Shown here piece by piece: positions 34,981 through 45,532 of a stretch of DNA of 64,000 nt. Source of the stretch: Nectonema munidae. Taxonomy: Eukaryota; Nematomorpha; Nectonematoida; Nectonematidae. Numbering within the stretch: the first letter of the stretch is position 1; each line of letters starts with the position of its first letter. The position numbers and the translations under genes are program-made. Location of the stretch: contig JAUIRK010000070.1 in the NCBI GenBank assembly GCA_030549495.1, forward strand, positions 198,501-262,500, read 5' to 3'. Below the pieces are notes generated by a model that ran no database searches, had not been told where the DNA came from, and saw only the letters and a program-made list of their open reading frames with translations.

Positions 34981-35394
34981 GGAAAAATTATATACAAAAA
35001 CATAGGATAGTAGTATATTAAAATTAATGTTAAGAGACATTTATTTTACATTTTTTTAATTCTACTTGTCTTTAATCTAGAGATTTTAGTGTACATATTA
35101 TATTTTATAAAAGAAAGCTGTACAATTAAATAGAATAGTTTTGGTAAAATGAAAAATAAGCAAGAAGTTATTGGTCTTAATGTAGCAAAAAGAAAAACTA
35201 GAAAAAATTGAGAAATTAGTCAAAAAAATTATAAAATCATTTGACCATAAAAACACTTTTTTATTTGGGAATAATGAAAAATTTTATATAAATCAGTTTT
35301 ATATAATTATAATTATTTTTATTTTTGTAAACTAAACGATTAGCTAAAGTTCAAATTCAAAAAGAATATTACTGGATAGCTTAAAAAAGCAAGT

Positions 35395-36335
35395 AAATCT
35401 TCCTATGCTTTGCACTCTTCAAAGGCTCAGAACTTTTTACTCAAAAACATCTGCAATGCTATGCCCTCCTACATGATTGTGATTACATAAGCCAAAATGA
35501 GTCCTCCTTTAGACATTACAACACACTACACTTTTACACAGACTCACAAAACATCATCAAAGACTTAAGCCTCAAACACAACATCCCATTCTTGACATAT
35601 ATCCTTGTTTCTAAACTCACGTATTTATCAAATTACTTTGAAATATACCTCTAATGGTGTCCAGTTCACTCAAACATTCTAGAAAACACTTATATAAATA
35701 AGCTAGCTAAAAAAATGCCTCCAAATACTCCTTACACCCGGTTACCTCATTTCCCATAGAAACCTCTGCCCCTCTACTTAGACAAATTTAGAAAAAAGGC
35801 ACATTATATAAAATTTTCAAATTTTATATTTATCTTTCAAAAAGTAGATATAAGCGTTTTAGCTATATCTCTAGTTAAAACATATAGTATAGTTATAGTT
35901 CTTATATAATTAATTTTATTCAGTAAATCTAGACAAAAAACACAAGTCTTCTAATTTTACATATGAAAAACAATCACTAAAAGTCTGTGGATATTAAATA
36001 GTGGTGAGTCAGCAAGTATTGTTTTAACTTTTTTTTCTAACGCTATCCGAACACTGCCCCTGCAACTTCTATTTCTACCGCATCAAAAAATCATCAAGCA
36101 ATCTTTGTAAATTCAATTGCAATCAACACGAAACGTCTCATCATTTTCTACTTTCATGCTCCTACTACAACCACGCAAGAACTTCACTTCTTTCACTATC
36201 CGTCAAAACTCTCAATCGCCCACCATCTAATTTCTACGAACTACTTTCATATCCGCACCTCTTCAAGGCCCTAAACTCTCTCATGATCTTCATAGTGTCA
36301 AACTTGCAATCTCCGAACCAAGAGACTTCTCACAA
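35395..36335 (+). mobile_element. LINE fragment: RNase H domain and C-terminal Cys/His motif
   Basis: Plus strand. 35530-35790 encodes an RNase H-like segment: 'FYTDSQNIIKDLSLKHNIPF' (Asp of the active site followed by Ser-Gln), then 'WCPVHSNI' and 'NKLAKKMPP'. That is the 'TDSQ...W.P.H..I.GNE..D.LAK' layout of RNase H in I/R1/LOA-type LINEs. After the 248-bp insertion, 36040-36340 encodes 'CPCNFYFYR...CNQHETSHHFLLSCSYYNHAR', the Cys/His cluster found at the C-terminus of such elements. At least one stop occurs before the tryptophan, and the RT domain is absent, so this is a dead fragment. Its C-rich coding strand stands out from the AT-rich surroundings. Confidence 0.75.
35792..36039 (+). 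repeat. 248-bp repeat, copy 2, inserted in a LINE
   Basis: Second identical copy. It interrupts a LINE fragment: the RNase H-like frame runs up to it and the zinc-knuckle C-terminus resumes straight after, so this copy is an insertion. The flanks show no clear target duplication. It lacks the TG...CA ends of long terminal repeats and clear inverted ends. The right end reads CTAG in copy 1 and CTAA in copy 2, which would fit a Helitron 3' end, but a 5' TC and a terminal hairpin are not obvious. Confidence 0.85.
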
Positions 36336-36576
36336 CACATAAACTCAAATTTAAAAAACCAATAAAAAGAAAATCTACAAAAATAACTACACTATTTTCT
36401 TTTATTTAAGATCTATATTCTTTAACATCCATCTATTATCTTTGCTTAATCAATCATCCTTTAACTACCACCTTAAAAATCCAGCTTTCTGCACTTCAAA
36501 CTCCCTCAACAACTAACGAATTTCCCAAAAGTCCCTCGCTCTTAATAAATTCGCAAGACAAATCATTACAATTTCT

Positions 36577-37335
36577 CAGATATTAATAAGTTTTTATAAA
36601 TATTTTTAATGTTACATATATATTTCAACTATGCTAAATTCAGTGGTGATGTCCATTTTTTATCAAAATCAATGAAACCTGTTAAAAAATTGATTTATAT
36701 TTGACAGCTCATCACAAAAAGGAACTTTTTATCTAAATAATTATATAAAGTTTTTTACACATGTATACCCATTTTCAAATATGCTGAATTCAGTGGTGAT
36801 ATTCATTTTTTATGAAAATCAATCAAACCTGTCAAAAAATCGATCTAAATGTGACAGCTCATCTCAAAAAGAAACTTTTTATCTAAATAAGTATATAAAG
36901 TTTTTTACATATATATACACATAAGCATGCATAATTCAGTGGTGATATTCATTTTTTTATGAAAATCAATCAAAACTGTCAAAAAATTGATTTAACCTTA
37001 AAAGAAAGGATCAAGCACGGTTTTTTGAATTAGAGAATTACGTTAAATAAAAGTATAGGGAGATGATGAAGTTTACCGTGTATGGCATAATAAACACATA
37101 TACCCATTTTCAAGTAAGCTGTGTTTACTGGTTATATTCCTTTTTTTTAATAAAAATTAGTCAAACCTGACAAAATAATTTAAATATGACAGCCCATGTC
37201 AAAATTGAAATTTTTATTTTTATAAGAAATTTTTAAACATTTCAAGTATGTAGAATTTAATGGTGATGTTCATTTTTTATGAAATGAATAAAACCGGTCA
37301 AAAAAATTGATTAAACCTGTAAATCAATGCCAAAT
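36577..37335 (+). repeat. Tandem repeat block A, about 147-bp unit, about 5 units
   Basis: Units start near 36640, 36780, 36927, 37117 and 37247. The core is GAATTCAGTGGTGATATTCA, then a T-run, ATCAATCAAACCTGTCAAAAA, TGACAGCTCAT and ACTTTTTATCTAAATAA. The later units are more diverged. The same units occur inverted at 63420-63958. The homology to that copy starts abruptly at about 36577, so this is probably an element end. Confidence 0.85.
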
Positions 37336-37760
37336 ATATAAACATAAAAATAACTTCTACTTGCAGTATTTCTCTGGTAATTATTTTCTTAATTTATTTA
37401 ATAAACCAACTTTAGGTGTTTAATTGACTCAAAATATTTCATTCTACACTAACTTATGTAACTCGATACGACCTCCATCTTTTTGGCTACAAATTCGTTA
37501 TCGGCTCGTAGTTTCTACTTTATATTATAATTTACAGTATGTAATCTCACATATTGGCATTTGTGCCATTTTTGATAAATCTGACCTATTCTAAATTTTC
37601 AGATTTCCTACCCATCTTAGCTAAATGTTAATTGTATAAATATTTCATACTCAAGATGATTGTAAAATGTATTATAAGCCAAAATATACAAAAAAAAAAA
37701 AGTATTTTTACTATATAACTAATATGCACCCATTTTTTGGAAATTTTTTACACAAATGAT
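37336..37760 (+). repeat. Non-repeated spacer of the tandem-repeat element
   Basis: Separates blocks A and B. Part of it (about 37340-37510: TTTAGGTGTTTAATTGAC, then GACCTCCATC and CGTTATC words) recurs inverted at about 63280-63430. That shows A, spacer and B belong to one repeated element. No coding content. Confidence 0.6.
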
Positions 37761-37764
37761 TTTC

Positions 37765-39165
37765 AGGCATACATTACTAATTCAATTGCAACTTCGAAAT
37801 CTTTTTTAACCGTATTATCCAAAATCCAGTACAGAAATAAAATAAGCATAGTCGATTTGGTATAAAACAGATATTTTATTTTATTGAAAATAATGTTGAA
37901 GACAGTATCTAGAAGTAAACCGCAAATCTGATTGAAGCTTTCAGATATTTTAAAACCATAAATGCCAAATCTGAGTCCAAAAATGAAACCAACATCTTCC
38001 ATTTGGCATAAAAACAGATATTTTATTTAAATTTCAAAAATATTTCTGTAGACATTAAACGTAAATCGAACATTTGATTGAAACTTTCAGATATTTACAA
38101 CCTCTAAATGCAAAAAATGATTTCAGAAATAAAAATTATCATGGTCGAATTGGTATAAAAACATATATTTCATGTAAAATTAGAGAGAATACTTTGGGAT
38201 ATAGTTTTCAGACATAAACCGCAAATTTGTTTGACACTAGCAGTAAAACCTCTAAATTCGAAAACTGTGTTCAGAAATGAAATCATCATGATCTATTTGC
38301 TATAAAAACATATATTTCATGTAAAATTTGAATCAATATTTTTGGAAACAAATTTTAAAACTAAACGCAAATTTGATTGATACTTATAGGTATTTTCAAA
38401 TTCAAACTGCAAAAATTGAGTCCATAAATGAAACTAGCATGGTTGATTTGGTATAAAAACATATATTTAATTGTAAAATTTGAATGAATGTTTTTGAAGA
38501 TCATTTTTAGAAGTAAACCGCAAATTTGATTAACACTTATAGGTATTTTAACATCCTAAATGTAAAAAATGAGTTTATAAATGAAAACAGCATGGTTGAT
38601 TTGGTATAAAAACATATATTTCATTGTAAAATTTGAATGAAATTTTTTTGAAGATAATTTTTAGAAGTAAACCGCAAATTTGATTAACACTTATAGGTAT
38701 TTTCAGATCCTAAACGTAAAAAATGAGTCCAGAAATGAAACCAGCATGGCCGATTTAGTATAACACATATATTTTATGTAAAATGTGAAGGAATGTTTTT
38801 GGAGACAATTTTCAGAAGTAAACCGCAAATTTAATTAACACTTATAGGTATTTTCAAATCCTAAAAGTAAAAAATGAGTCTAGAAATGAAAACAACATGA
38901 TCTATTAGGTATAAAACATATATTTTATGTAAAATGTGAAGGAATGTTTTTGGAGACAATTTTCAGAAGTAAACCGCAAATTTGATTAATACTTATAGGT
39001 ATTTTCAAATCCTAAATGTAAAAAATGAGTCCAGAAATGAAAACAGCATGACCGATTTAGTATAAAAACATATATTTTATGTAAAATTTGAAGGTATATT
39101 TTATAAGATATATTTTTGATCAATCAAAATTTTGATTGACATTTTCTAAAAAGTAGCCATCATTA
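37765..39165 (+). repeat. Tandem repeat block B, about 150-bp unit, about 9 units
   Basis: GTATAAAACATATATTTTAT-type cores recur near 37861, 38007, 38152, 38300, 38451, 38603, 38758, 38913 and 39060. Each is followed by AATTTTCAGAAGTAAACCGC, CTTATAGGTATTTTCAAA and AAAAATGAGTCCAGAAATGA. Inner units are closer to each other than the outermost ones. A single related unit lies inverted at about 62525-62720. Small open frames in it are by-products of the repeats. Confidence 0.85.
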
Positions 39166-39489
39166 TTGAAAAAATAAAATATATAAAGTGTTATGGGTTT
39201 CAAACTGTATATAATTATAAATGTTCAGGGTATTATATAATATAGATCCTAAGTTATAAGGTTAAGTACAGATAATGTCAAAATTTTGCTGAAAAATTTT
39301 AATTTTGGATTTTGATTGACAGTTTTGGACATGTAAGGGTCATTCAACTACTATGAAAATGGTGTCAAAAGATGCAGCTAGCGATTTTAGGAATAGTCAC
39401 AAAATTTGAAGGGATATGATTCAGCCAATTTTCTACAATTAATTTTTTAGTGAAGGGGGGCGTTTTACGCCCCTAGGACTAATAGGGTT
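39166..39489 (+). repeat. Right part of the tandem-repeat element, with piggyBac-like end
   Basis: 39330-39420 (around GATGCAGCTAGCGATTTTAG) matches the reverse complement of about 61717-61830. It ends ...GGGGCGTTTTACGCCCCTAG then ACTAATAGGG and TTAA (39490-39493 region), the mirror of a TTAA-CCC piggyBac terminus, with a GGGGCGTTTTACGCCCC hairpin just inside. If this is the true right end, the whole element (36577-39489) is a 2.9-kb non-autonomous element carrying internal satellites. Confidence 0.5.
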
Positions 39490-39494
39490 AAAAT

Positions 39495-40793
39495 TTATAA
39501 AAAAATATTGATAATTAATATGTATATTTAACATTTTCTCTATTTGTTAATTTAAGTAATTTTTTAATAAAATTTAAATATATTCACGCGTTGTTTCGTT
39601 AAGAAATTTTTAAAGTTTTTTATAGTTACTTTGTTTTTGTTTTATTTTTTTTCGCATAGACATTTAATCCTTATCGAGGTAACAAAAATGGTTCACAGTT
39701 ATAAAAATTTTGCACTCTTATCATCAGAATGAGGTCTTTGAAATAACTTTATAGAGTAATATGATATTTTTCTGAATAAGAAACTTGAGATTTATATATA
39801 TGTTAAGTTTCATGCTCATATCTTTTTTATAAGTTGCAATTTAACTTCTTTCAGCTCATTTTATCACGACCCCAATAAACTTATAATTTTTAAATTATTG
39901 ATAAAAATTCTAAGGTAAAAACTTGAAGCTTTCTTACTTTTCAATGAGTATTATAAAAATTTTAAGAGTTATTTACTAAATAAATGTTACCTAAGTTCTA
40001 ATTTATTTGTAAAATATAATTCTACTTAAAAATTCTATCCAAAATTTTTTATATTTTTCTTAATGAAATTTTTCTTAGATTAATTAGAGCACTAATGTTT
40101 TTATGCCTATATTTTTTTGATAACAAGAAAAGATAATCAGGATAAAATAAAAAGATTACAATTGTGCTTGAAAGGGTTAAATGGAATTAAACAAGAATTA
40201 CTAATGTCGTCCGCTTTGCTTGGTCGTAAATGAGTTAAGAGTACTAATGTTTTTTTATACCTTTACTTTTTTGATAACAAAAAAAGACAAATTCTAATGA
40301 ATAAAGGAACCTTTGTAAATAATGTCAAATATAGGAAAGCTTGCAAAAACTTCAATCAGGATAAAATAAAAAATTATTCTACTCTGATTGTGTCACCTTA
40401 TGTATTAGAAAGTGAAAATAAAGGCTAAAATTATTTGCCCGGATCTAAACAACTAGTTTGCCACGCATCCTACTAGTATATAAGGTTTCGGCCAAAAACG
40501 ATTGCTCAAAATACAAAAGATCATGTATTCATTTGAGCGACATGAACTTCAAAACGAATTTTATCACGATTTTAAGATAGGAAGAGCATTGTTTTAAAAA
40601 ATTGCATCGCGTCATCGTGTTTCATGATGAAATAAGTTTTGAGTGGAAATGTTCATTCTTTTTGATAGCGTTGATTTTTTTCTACATTCCCATATAATGC
40701 TGTTTTAAAATAACTCTCTGAAGAAATGATTAAATATAATCTTTAAATAATTACAACTTCTAATATAATAAAATAGAAAAAAATGATAAATTA
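39495..40793. other. AT-rich stretch with degenerate direct repeats
   Basis: 40086-40160 and 40238-40380 share GCACTAATGTTTTT-like, TTTTTTGATAACAA and CAGGATAAAATAAAAA blocks in the same order. No gene recognised. Confidence 0.45.
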
Positions 40794-43094
40794 CAGTCAA
40801 ACCTGTTTAAGACAGTCACTCTTAGGAGCAGTCAAAAGCGGCTGTTTTACGCAGGTGGCGGTTTTATCAGGGTTCACTTTCAGTATCTTAAAAATTTATC
40901 ATAGAAAATTGAATTAACACAATTTCGAAAACATTTATTAGAATATAACAGGAAAAACGCATAAAAACATTTAATTCATTATGTATAAAAAATTCACTTT
41001 GTTTTAAAAAAGTTCGTGATGGTTGTTTGCTTTGTATATTTTTTCATTCTTATGTTAATGGTAATATCTTGCATGTCGAAACAATGTTTTAGCATGTCAC
41101 TGTTTCCTGTTTGCAAAGCAAATTGCTTACATATTTCTATGCACTCTTGGACTTGAGTTAAAGAAGGTGGCTTGAACGATTCTTCAACTGGCTCTTTATC
41201 ATCGTCATCATCACCATCTGAGTCCTTTTCGTTATCATGAAGAATATCTGAAGCGGAGCAATCCCACTCAATAGCATAATTTGAGGTAGGAAGGTCATTA
41301 TCAATGTGGTGAAGATTGTTGAATTGTAATCCAAATAATTCTTTGGAAAGACATAAAACTGATGAAGAAATATCATTGGTTTCTTCGAAAACATCAACGT
41401 CAATCTCCGTGCTTTCCATATCTGTTGTGTTTACATTCGTGGAAACCTCTGCAGTAAATCCAGCTCGAGCAAAACACTTATGAATAGTGGAAGAGGTCAC
41501 TTCATTCCAAGCTTTATGGACCCAGTTGATAGCATCCAAAAGAGAAATTTTTCGGAGAATTTTCGGACCAGTGCTGGACTCATCTTTCGTAATGTTGTCA
41601 CAGACAAACTGTAGCTGTCTGTCTCTGTATTTTAGCTTCATGGCCTGTATGATGCCTTGATCCATGGGCTGAATAACTGAAGTTGTGTTTAGTGGCAGAA
41701 AAACTAATTTAACGCTAGTAAGTGTCACATGAGGGTGCGCAGGAAAATTGTCCAACAATAACAAGACTTCTCGCTTTTGATTCTTCATTTGACAATCAAA
41801 CCTTTTTACCCAATTATCAAAGATTTCACCTGTCATCCACGACTTTTTATTTGACTTATATTTATCAGGAAGTGAATGTTTATCAATGTTTTTAAAACAA
41901 CGAGGATTTTCCGATCACAAGTAAATGAAATTTCTCTCCAGTCATTGAAGCACATAAAGCAGCGGTAATGTGGTCTTTGGACTGTTTACCGCCATGTGTG
42001 TTATGCCCTTTAACATGAAATGATTTGTTTCTGTAGAACAAGCCGGTTTCATCCATGTTAAAAATGTTTTTTGGCTCATACCCAGCACAAATGGTAGAAA
42101 GCTTTTGTTTCCAATTACAAACAACACTTTTGTCTACATCACCACTTTCCCCAGACACAGATCGAAACACAATATTATGACGCTTTACAAACTGACTTGT
42201 ACTCGTCTAGTTGAAGAGTCTTGAAACCACTTTCAACTTAGTTCATTAACTTTTTCATTTCCTGTTTTTAGCATTTTACATTTACGATCGTTTGGAGCAT
42301 TGTCTTGTAAATCATGCAAAATTTCTGCTTTTCGCTTCATAATATTTTGAACTTGATCTTTGCTGACGCTGAATGCGCCAGCCACTTTACGTGAACTTTC
42401 AATTTTTTCGTACATTTCAATCACTTTAACTTTATCTACAAGGGACAGCGTTTTTTTTTATTTTCTTTATACATTTTGATAGAAAACAATTATTATGTGT
42501 TAGCTCTAAATAAAGCAAAAATTTGTGATGAAGAAACTTTCATTCTAAGTAAAACAGTTGCCACGTAAATACGCATCCATCATTAATTACAATTATCAAT
42601 GCTACATGAATGACATAAGGCATATGCGTGTTAGTCGTCGTATACATGAACTCTTATTTTATCTACCACTCTACATAACTTGATACACATCGAATATTTC
42701 CGTTCATTGTTAAAAGTGATCAATCAAGTTGTACGCGTGTCAGTCATATATCATATGATAAATTACATGTCAAGTTTAGTTGTAATTCACGTAACATCAT
42801 TACAAAATTTCTTTTTATCATCTCAATAGTCAGCAGATGCAAGATTTCATTTTCTAGTAATGTAGATAATAAATAGGGAAGGCTAACAAAATAATATACT
42901 AGTATGGTGCGTGGCGTTCTTGTGCAAGTTTTTATTAAGATTCGGATGGCAATGTAGTGGCGCCTGTCGCCGTTACAGAGGTTGTGGTCTTTTACAGGGT
43001 ATTTTTAATGTAAATTTGATCGGGACTGTAAGAAAGTGGCGCTCTTAAAGAAGTGGTGGTCTTATAGAGGTGGCGTTTAGAGCAGGTTTGACTG
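40794..43094 (-). mobile_element. Tigger DNA transposon, nearly complete, 2.3 kb with TA duplications
   Basis: Left end TA|CAGTCAAACCTGTTTAAG at 40794; right end CAGGTTTGACTG|TA at 43094: inverted termini flanked by TA. Both subterminal regions carry GTGGCG/GGTGGC words. Minus-strand coding: 'LVDKVKVIEMYEKIESSRKV' with a CENP-B HTH ('AFSVSKDQVQNIM', 42424-42233); 'NIFNMDETGLFYR' (first Asp, within 42170-41892); 'VLLLLDNFPAHP' (second) and 'IQPMDQGIIQAMK' (third) in 41836-40994, which continues to an acidic C-terminus. Breaks seen: one base missing in an A-run near the start (42451-42459 on the plus strand), loss of frame around 42232-42171, and a small deletion in the segment at 41836-41895. 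The DDD triad is intact. It is a young but inactive copy, or its homopolymer breaks could be sequence errors. Confidence 0.9.
40994..41836 (-). pseudogene. Tigger transposase C-terminal half
   Basis: 280 codons open. 'MTGEIFDNWVKRFDCQM' opens the fragment; 'LLLLDNFPAHP' and 'LPLNTTSVIQPMDQGIIQ' carry catalytic Asp 2 and 3 of the DDE_1 fold, which cuts and joins the terminal TA-flanked ends. After about residue 180 the chain is acidic (a run of five Asp), then 'QECIEICKQFALQTG' and a basic 'MKKYTKQTTITNFF' tail ending in a PIP-like phenylalanine pair, common in Tigger proteins. The N-terminal DNA-binding half lies in broken frames to the right. Confidence 0.85.
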
Positions 43095-43549
43095 TAATTC
43101 ATTCGAAACATAAAAAACCTAATCCAATTCAATAATTATGGCTTAAATTTTAGTGTAAAAGCAATCTTGTAGCCTTAATTTTACTCCCTTGAATAAAATT
43201 AAAGAAAAAATCTCTACTGATTATACCTCATTAACTGCATTCCGAAAAATTATTTCATTTTTATCTCCCTTTGAATATCTTCTAATGTCCTTCACTCGTA
43301 GTTGAGTATTTTTGAATTTTGAATAAATTTTCTATCTTAAAAAATATCGAATTAGAATTCATTTCTAATTTATAACCAGAACTGATTTGAATTAAAAAAT
43401 TAAATTTTGAATTAAGATAAATATGTTTTAAAAACAAAAAAATATATTTCAAAATTAGAATCCAAAAAGAAGTTATCTCTTAAAAGTTTAGCGCCTTATC
43501 ATATGTCCCCAGACGTATTTATCGATCAAACCGACATCGCTATATAGTG

Positions 43550-45105
43550 CAGCGTTTCTCAACTCCTTCGCAAAAGCTCCTGAAGCTTTCCACAAAAAAT
43601 AGGTGAACGAATGTATTACGTTTAAATTCAGATATTTTTATATTCAATGGGATCCGTTCAAAGTAGTGAGAAATCAAAGGAATGCCAGAATTAAATACTA
43701 ATCAAAGTAGTGACAAAATTTTTCACTAGTTAGCTAATACGCGGTTAGTTAAGTAGTTAATTAATTAGTAGATTAATTAGTTATTCAGCTAATTAGCGGG
43801 CTAGTTTAAGAAGAAGTTAATATTTTTCAAAAAACTTTTAGTAGAAATGAAATATTTTTCAGCATATGTACATGAACAACAAAACAGAATAATTAACATT
43901 TGAAGTGTTGGGAATTTGCAAAAGGCTATACGCCGCTTCGATGGTGCAACCCAGATATTTAGAAAGAATAAGGAATAAAGAACAAATAAATGCAGGATAA
44001 TTTAATGATGTTCAAGGCTCAATTTAATCGGGCACAACTGAAGCAATTTTAATCTCACAAGCAATTTGAAATTTAGAAGTACACATATTTGTAAATCGCT
44101 TAAAAGTAGAATTAAAAAATGAAAACGTTGATAAAAAATTGTTCTAGTGTGTACAAGCCTTATATTGTAATAAGGCTTTGGAACTAACAAATCTAAATCT
44201 AGGCATTCGTAGCTTGCACGCCAACCTTGAAGGAAAGTAGGATATCTGATGATTATATTGAAACCATTCATTGAACACACCAGGAATAACTTATTTTTAT
44301 ACTTGTTCAACTTTAAGCAGATTATTTTCAAAAAAGCAAATGGGAAGTTTCGATGCTGAAAGTTAGGTGTGAGAGAAACAATGTATTGTATATCAGAACT
44401 TTAACCTTAGTAGGTAAAATGTTTTTGCATCGATAAATAAAGTGTTGCAATCTCCTAACCAAGAGACTTCTCACACCACATAAACTCTAATTGCATTTTA
44501 TTTCAATAAAATATAATCCAATATGGAACATGATATGTCCAATTTAAATTCTCATTTATTATAACTTCGAGTGGGTTAAATTCTTTGACATAATCAAAGG
44601 GCAATTGCGGTAACAATTCAGTTTGGTTTTTCTATTGGTGAAATACATTGCCTTGGTTTTACTAGTTAATGCTATTTGTGTTAAGCCAATCATATATCAC
44701 TTGCAGTTGTTCGGATATAGAACTAATTGAAGAATTAACTGAAAATTCAATTGGAATGAATATTGAGATTTCTGCATAGTAAAAGAAATCAAAACGTTAA
44801 ATAATGGAGAACAAGTCATTAATATAAAGGTTAAACAAGAAAGTCTTATCAAGTACACCACTTGATAAGATCCCCTTCAAAAATTACAAAAAAATAATAA
44901 TGATTTTCTGAAAAATCAGAAAAGTGGAGGCTAACACTTCAGAACACAAAGACACTAAGGTTCCTCTTCCCCACCAGATGTTAATGCAGTAAAATCAAAT
45001 TTCAAGTATGAGTCGTAACGATCCACTCAGTGATCCCTTCTTGGTCCCCATGGAACTGCTTCGCGATCCCCTAAGGCACCACGGACTCCAGTTTGAAAAC
45101 CACTG
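43550..45105. mobile_element. Possible hAT-type element ends enclosing LINE debris
   Basis: CAGCGTTTCTCAACT at 43550 and AGTTTGAAAACCACTG at 45105 (reverse complement CAGTGGTTTTCAAACT) look like opposing hAT termini of the 'CAG.G.TT.TCAA' kind. The flanking octamers (ATATAGTG / AGCTAGAA) do not match, so this may be two separate elements or an old one. No hAT transposase recognised inside. Confidence 0.35.
44500..44900 (-). mobile_element. LINE reverse-transcriptase fragment, Jockey/CR1-like
   Basis: Minus strand. Around 44890-44780 'KGILSSGVLD..FLFNLYIND' followed by 'FFYYAEISIFIP' is the RT palm: the 'G..LGPLLFNLYINDL' and 'YADD' motifs, the latter degraded to YAE. Then come 'SSISEQLQVIYDWLNTNSIN', 'FDYVKEFNPLEVIINENLNW' and 'TYHV', the typical thumb region. 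Stops are present. It is a 5'- and 3'-truncated dead copy, possibly inside the hAT-like ends at 43550-45105. Confidence 0.75.
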
Positions 45106-45532
45106 AGCTAGAAGGTGTGTTGCAATTAAAATTACAAACAAGGTAATTTGACTTGATTAAATTAGTGTAATTATTCGCAGTTATGGTGGGATTGAGAGCG
45201 GGCAGTGCAAGTATAATGTCGGTAATTGTGGTGTTTTCATTGGACAAAAATTCTTTTAAAAATTATAAAAACCTCCTCCTCATAATGTTGAGAATGTGCG
45301 CCTCTGGTTCGTTAGTGCATCTCTCAAACGTATGAGGGCCATCGTCCTTTTGCCCATGGTTGTCTGGTTTGCGCTAGCGATAGCAAAATTGTCGTTAACT
45401 TCCCAACTCTAACGCCATATATTGTGCGTAATAAAAAGATGCGCATGCACTTTAAGTTTTCTCACTCACGCATCTCCTCCCACAAAGTTCTTCTCGCAAA
45501 TAAGCACAAACAAGCCCTCCTCTGTGACTGTC

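Noticed and set aside
34733-36039. A small LTR retrotransposon with 248-bp LTRs
   Set aside because: The repeats lack TG...CA ends and no primer-binding site or polypurine tract is evident. The sequence between them includes LINE RNase H code that continues beyond the second repeat.
37763-38002. Protein shared between 37763-38002 (minus) and 62519-62737 (plus)
   Set aside because: The similar peptides come from matching B-type tandem units read in one frame; neighbouring units do not keep the frame open.
36577-39165. Regularly spaced repeats that could suggest a CRISPR array
   Set aside because: Units are contiguous and similar along their whole about 150 bp, there are no unique spacers, and the host is an animal. 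They are satellite-like tandem repeats.
44002-44331. 109-codon minus-strand gene
   Set aside because: Hydrophobic and leucine-rich but with no recognisable domain, located in transposon debris between hAT-like ends; chance frame or LINE remnant.
45422-45532. Upstream extension of PCID2
   Set aside because: The extra 37 codons have no in-frame ATG and do not resemble the family N-terminus; the start at 45533 gives the expected length.
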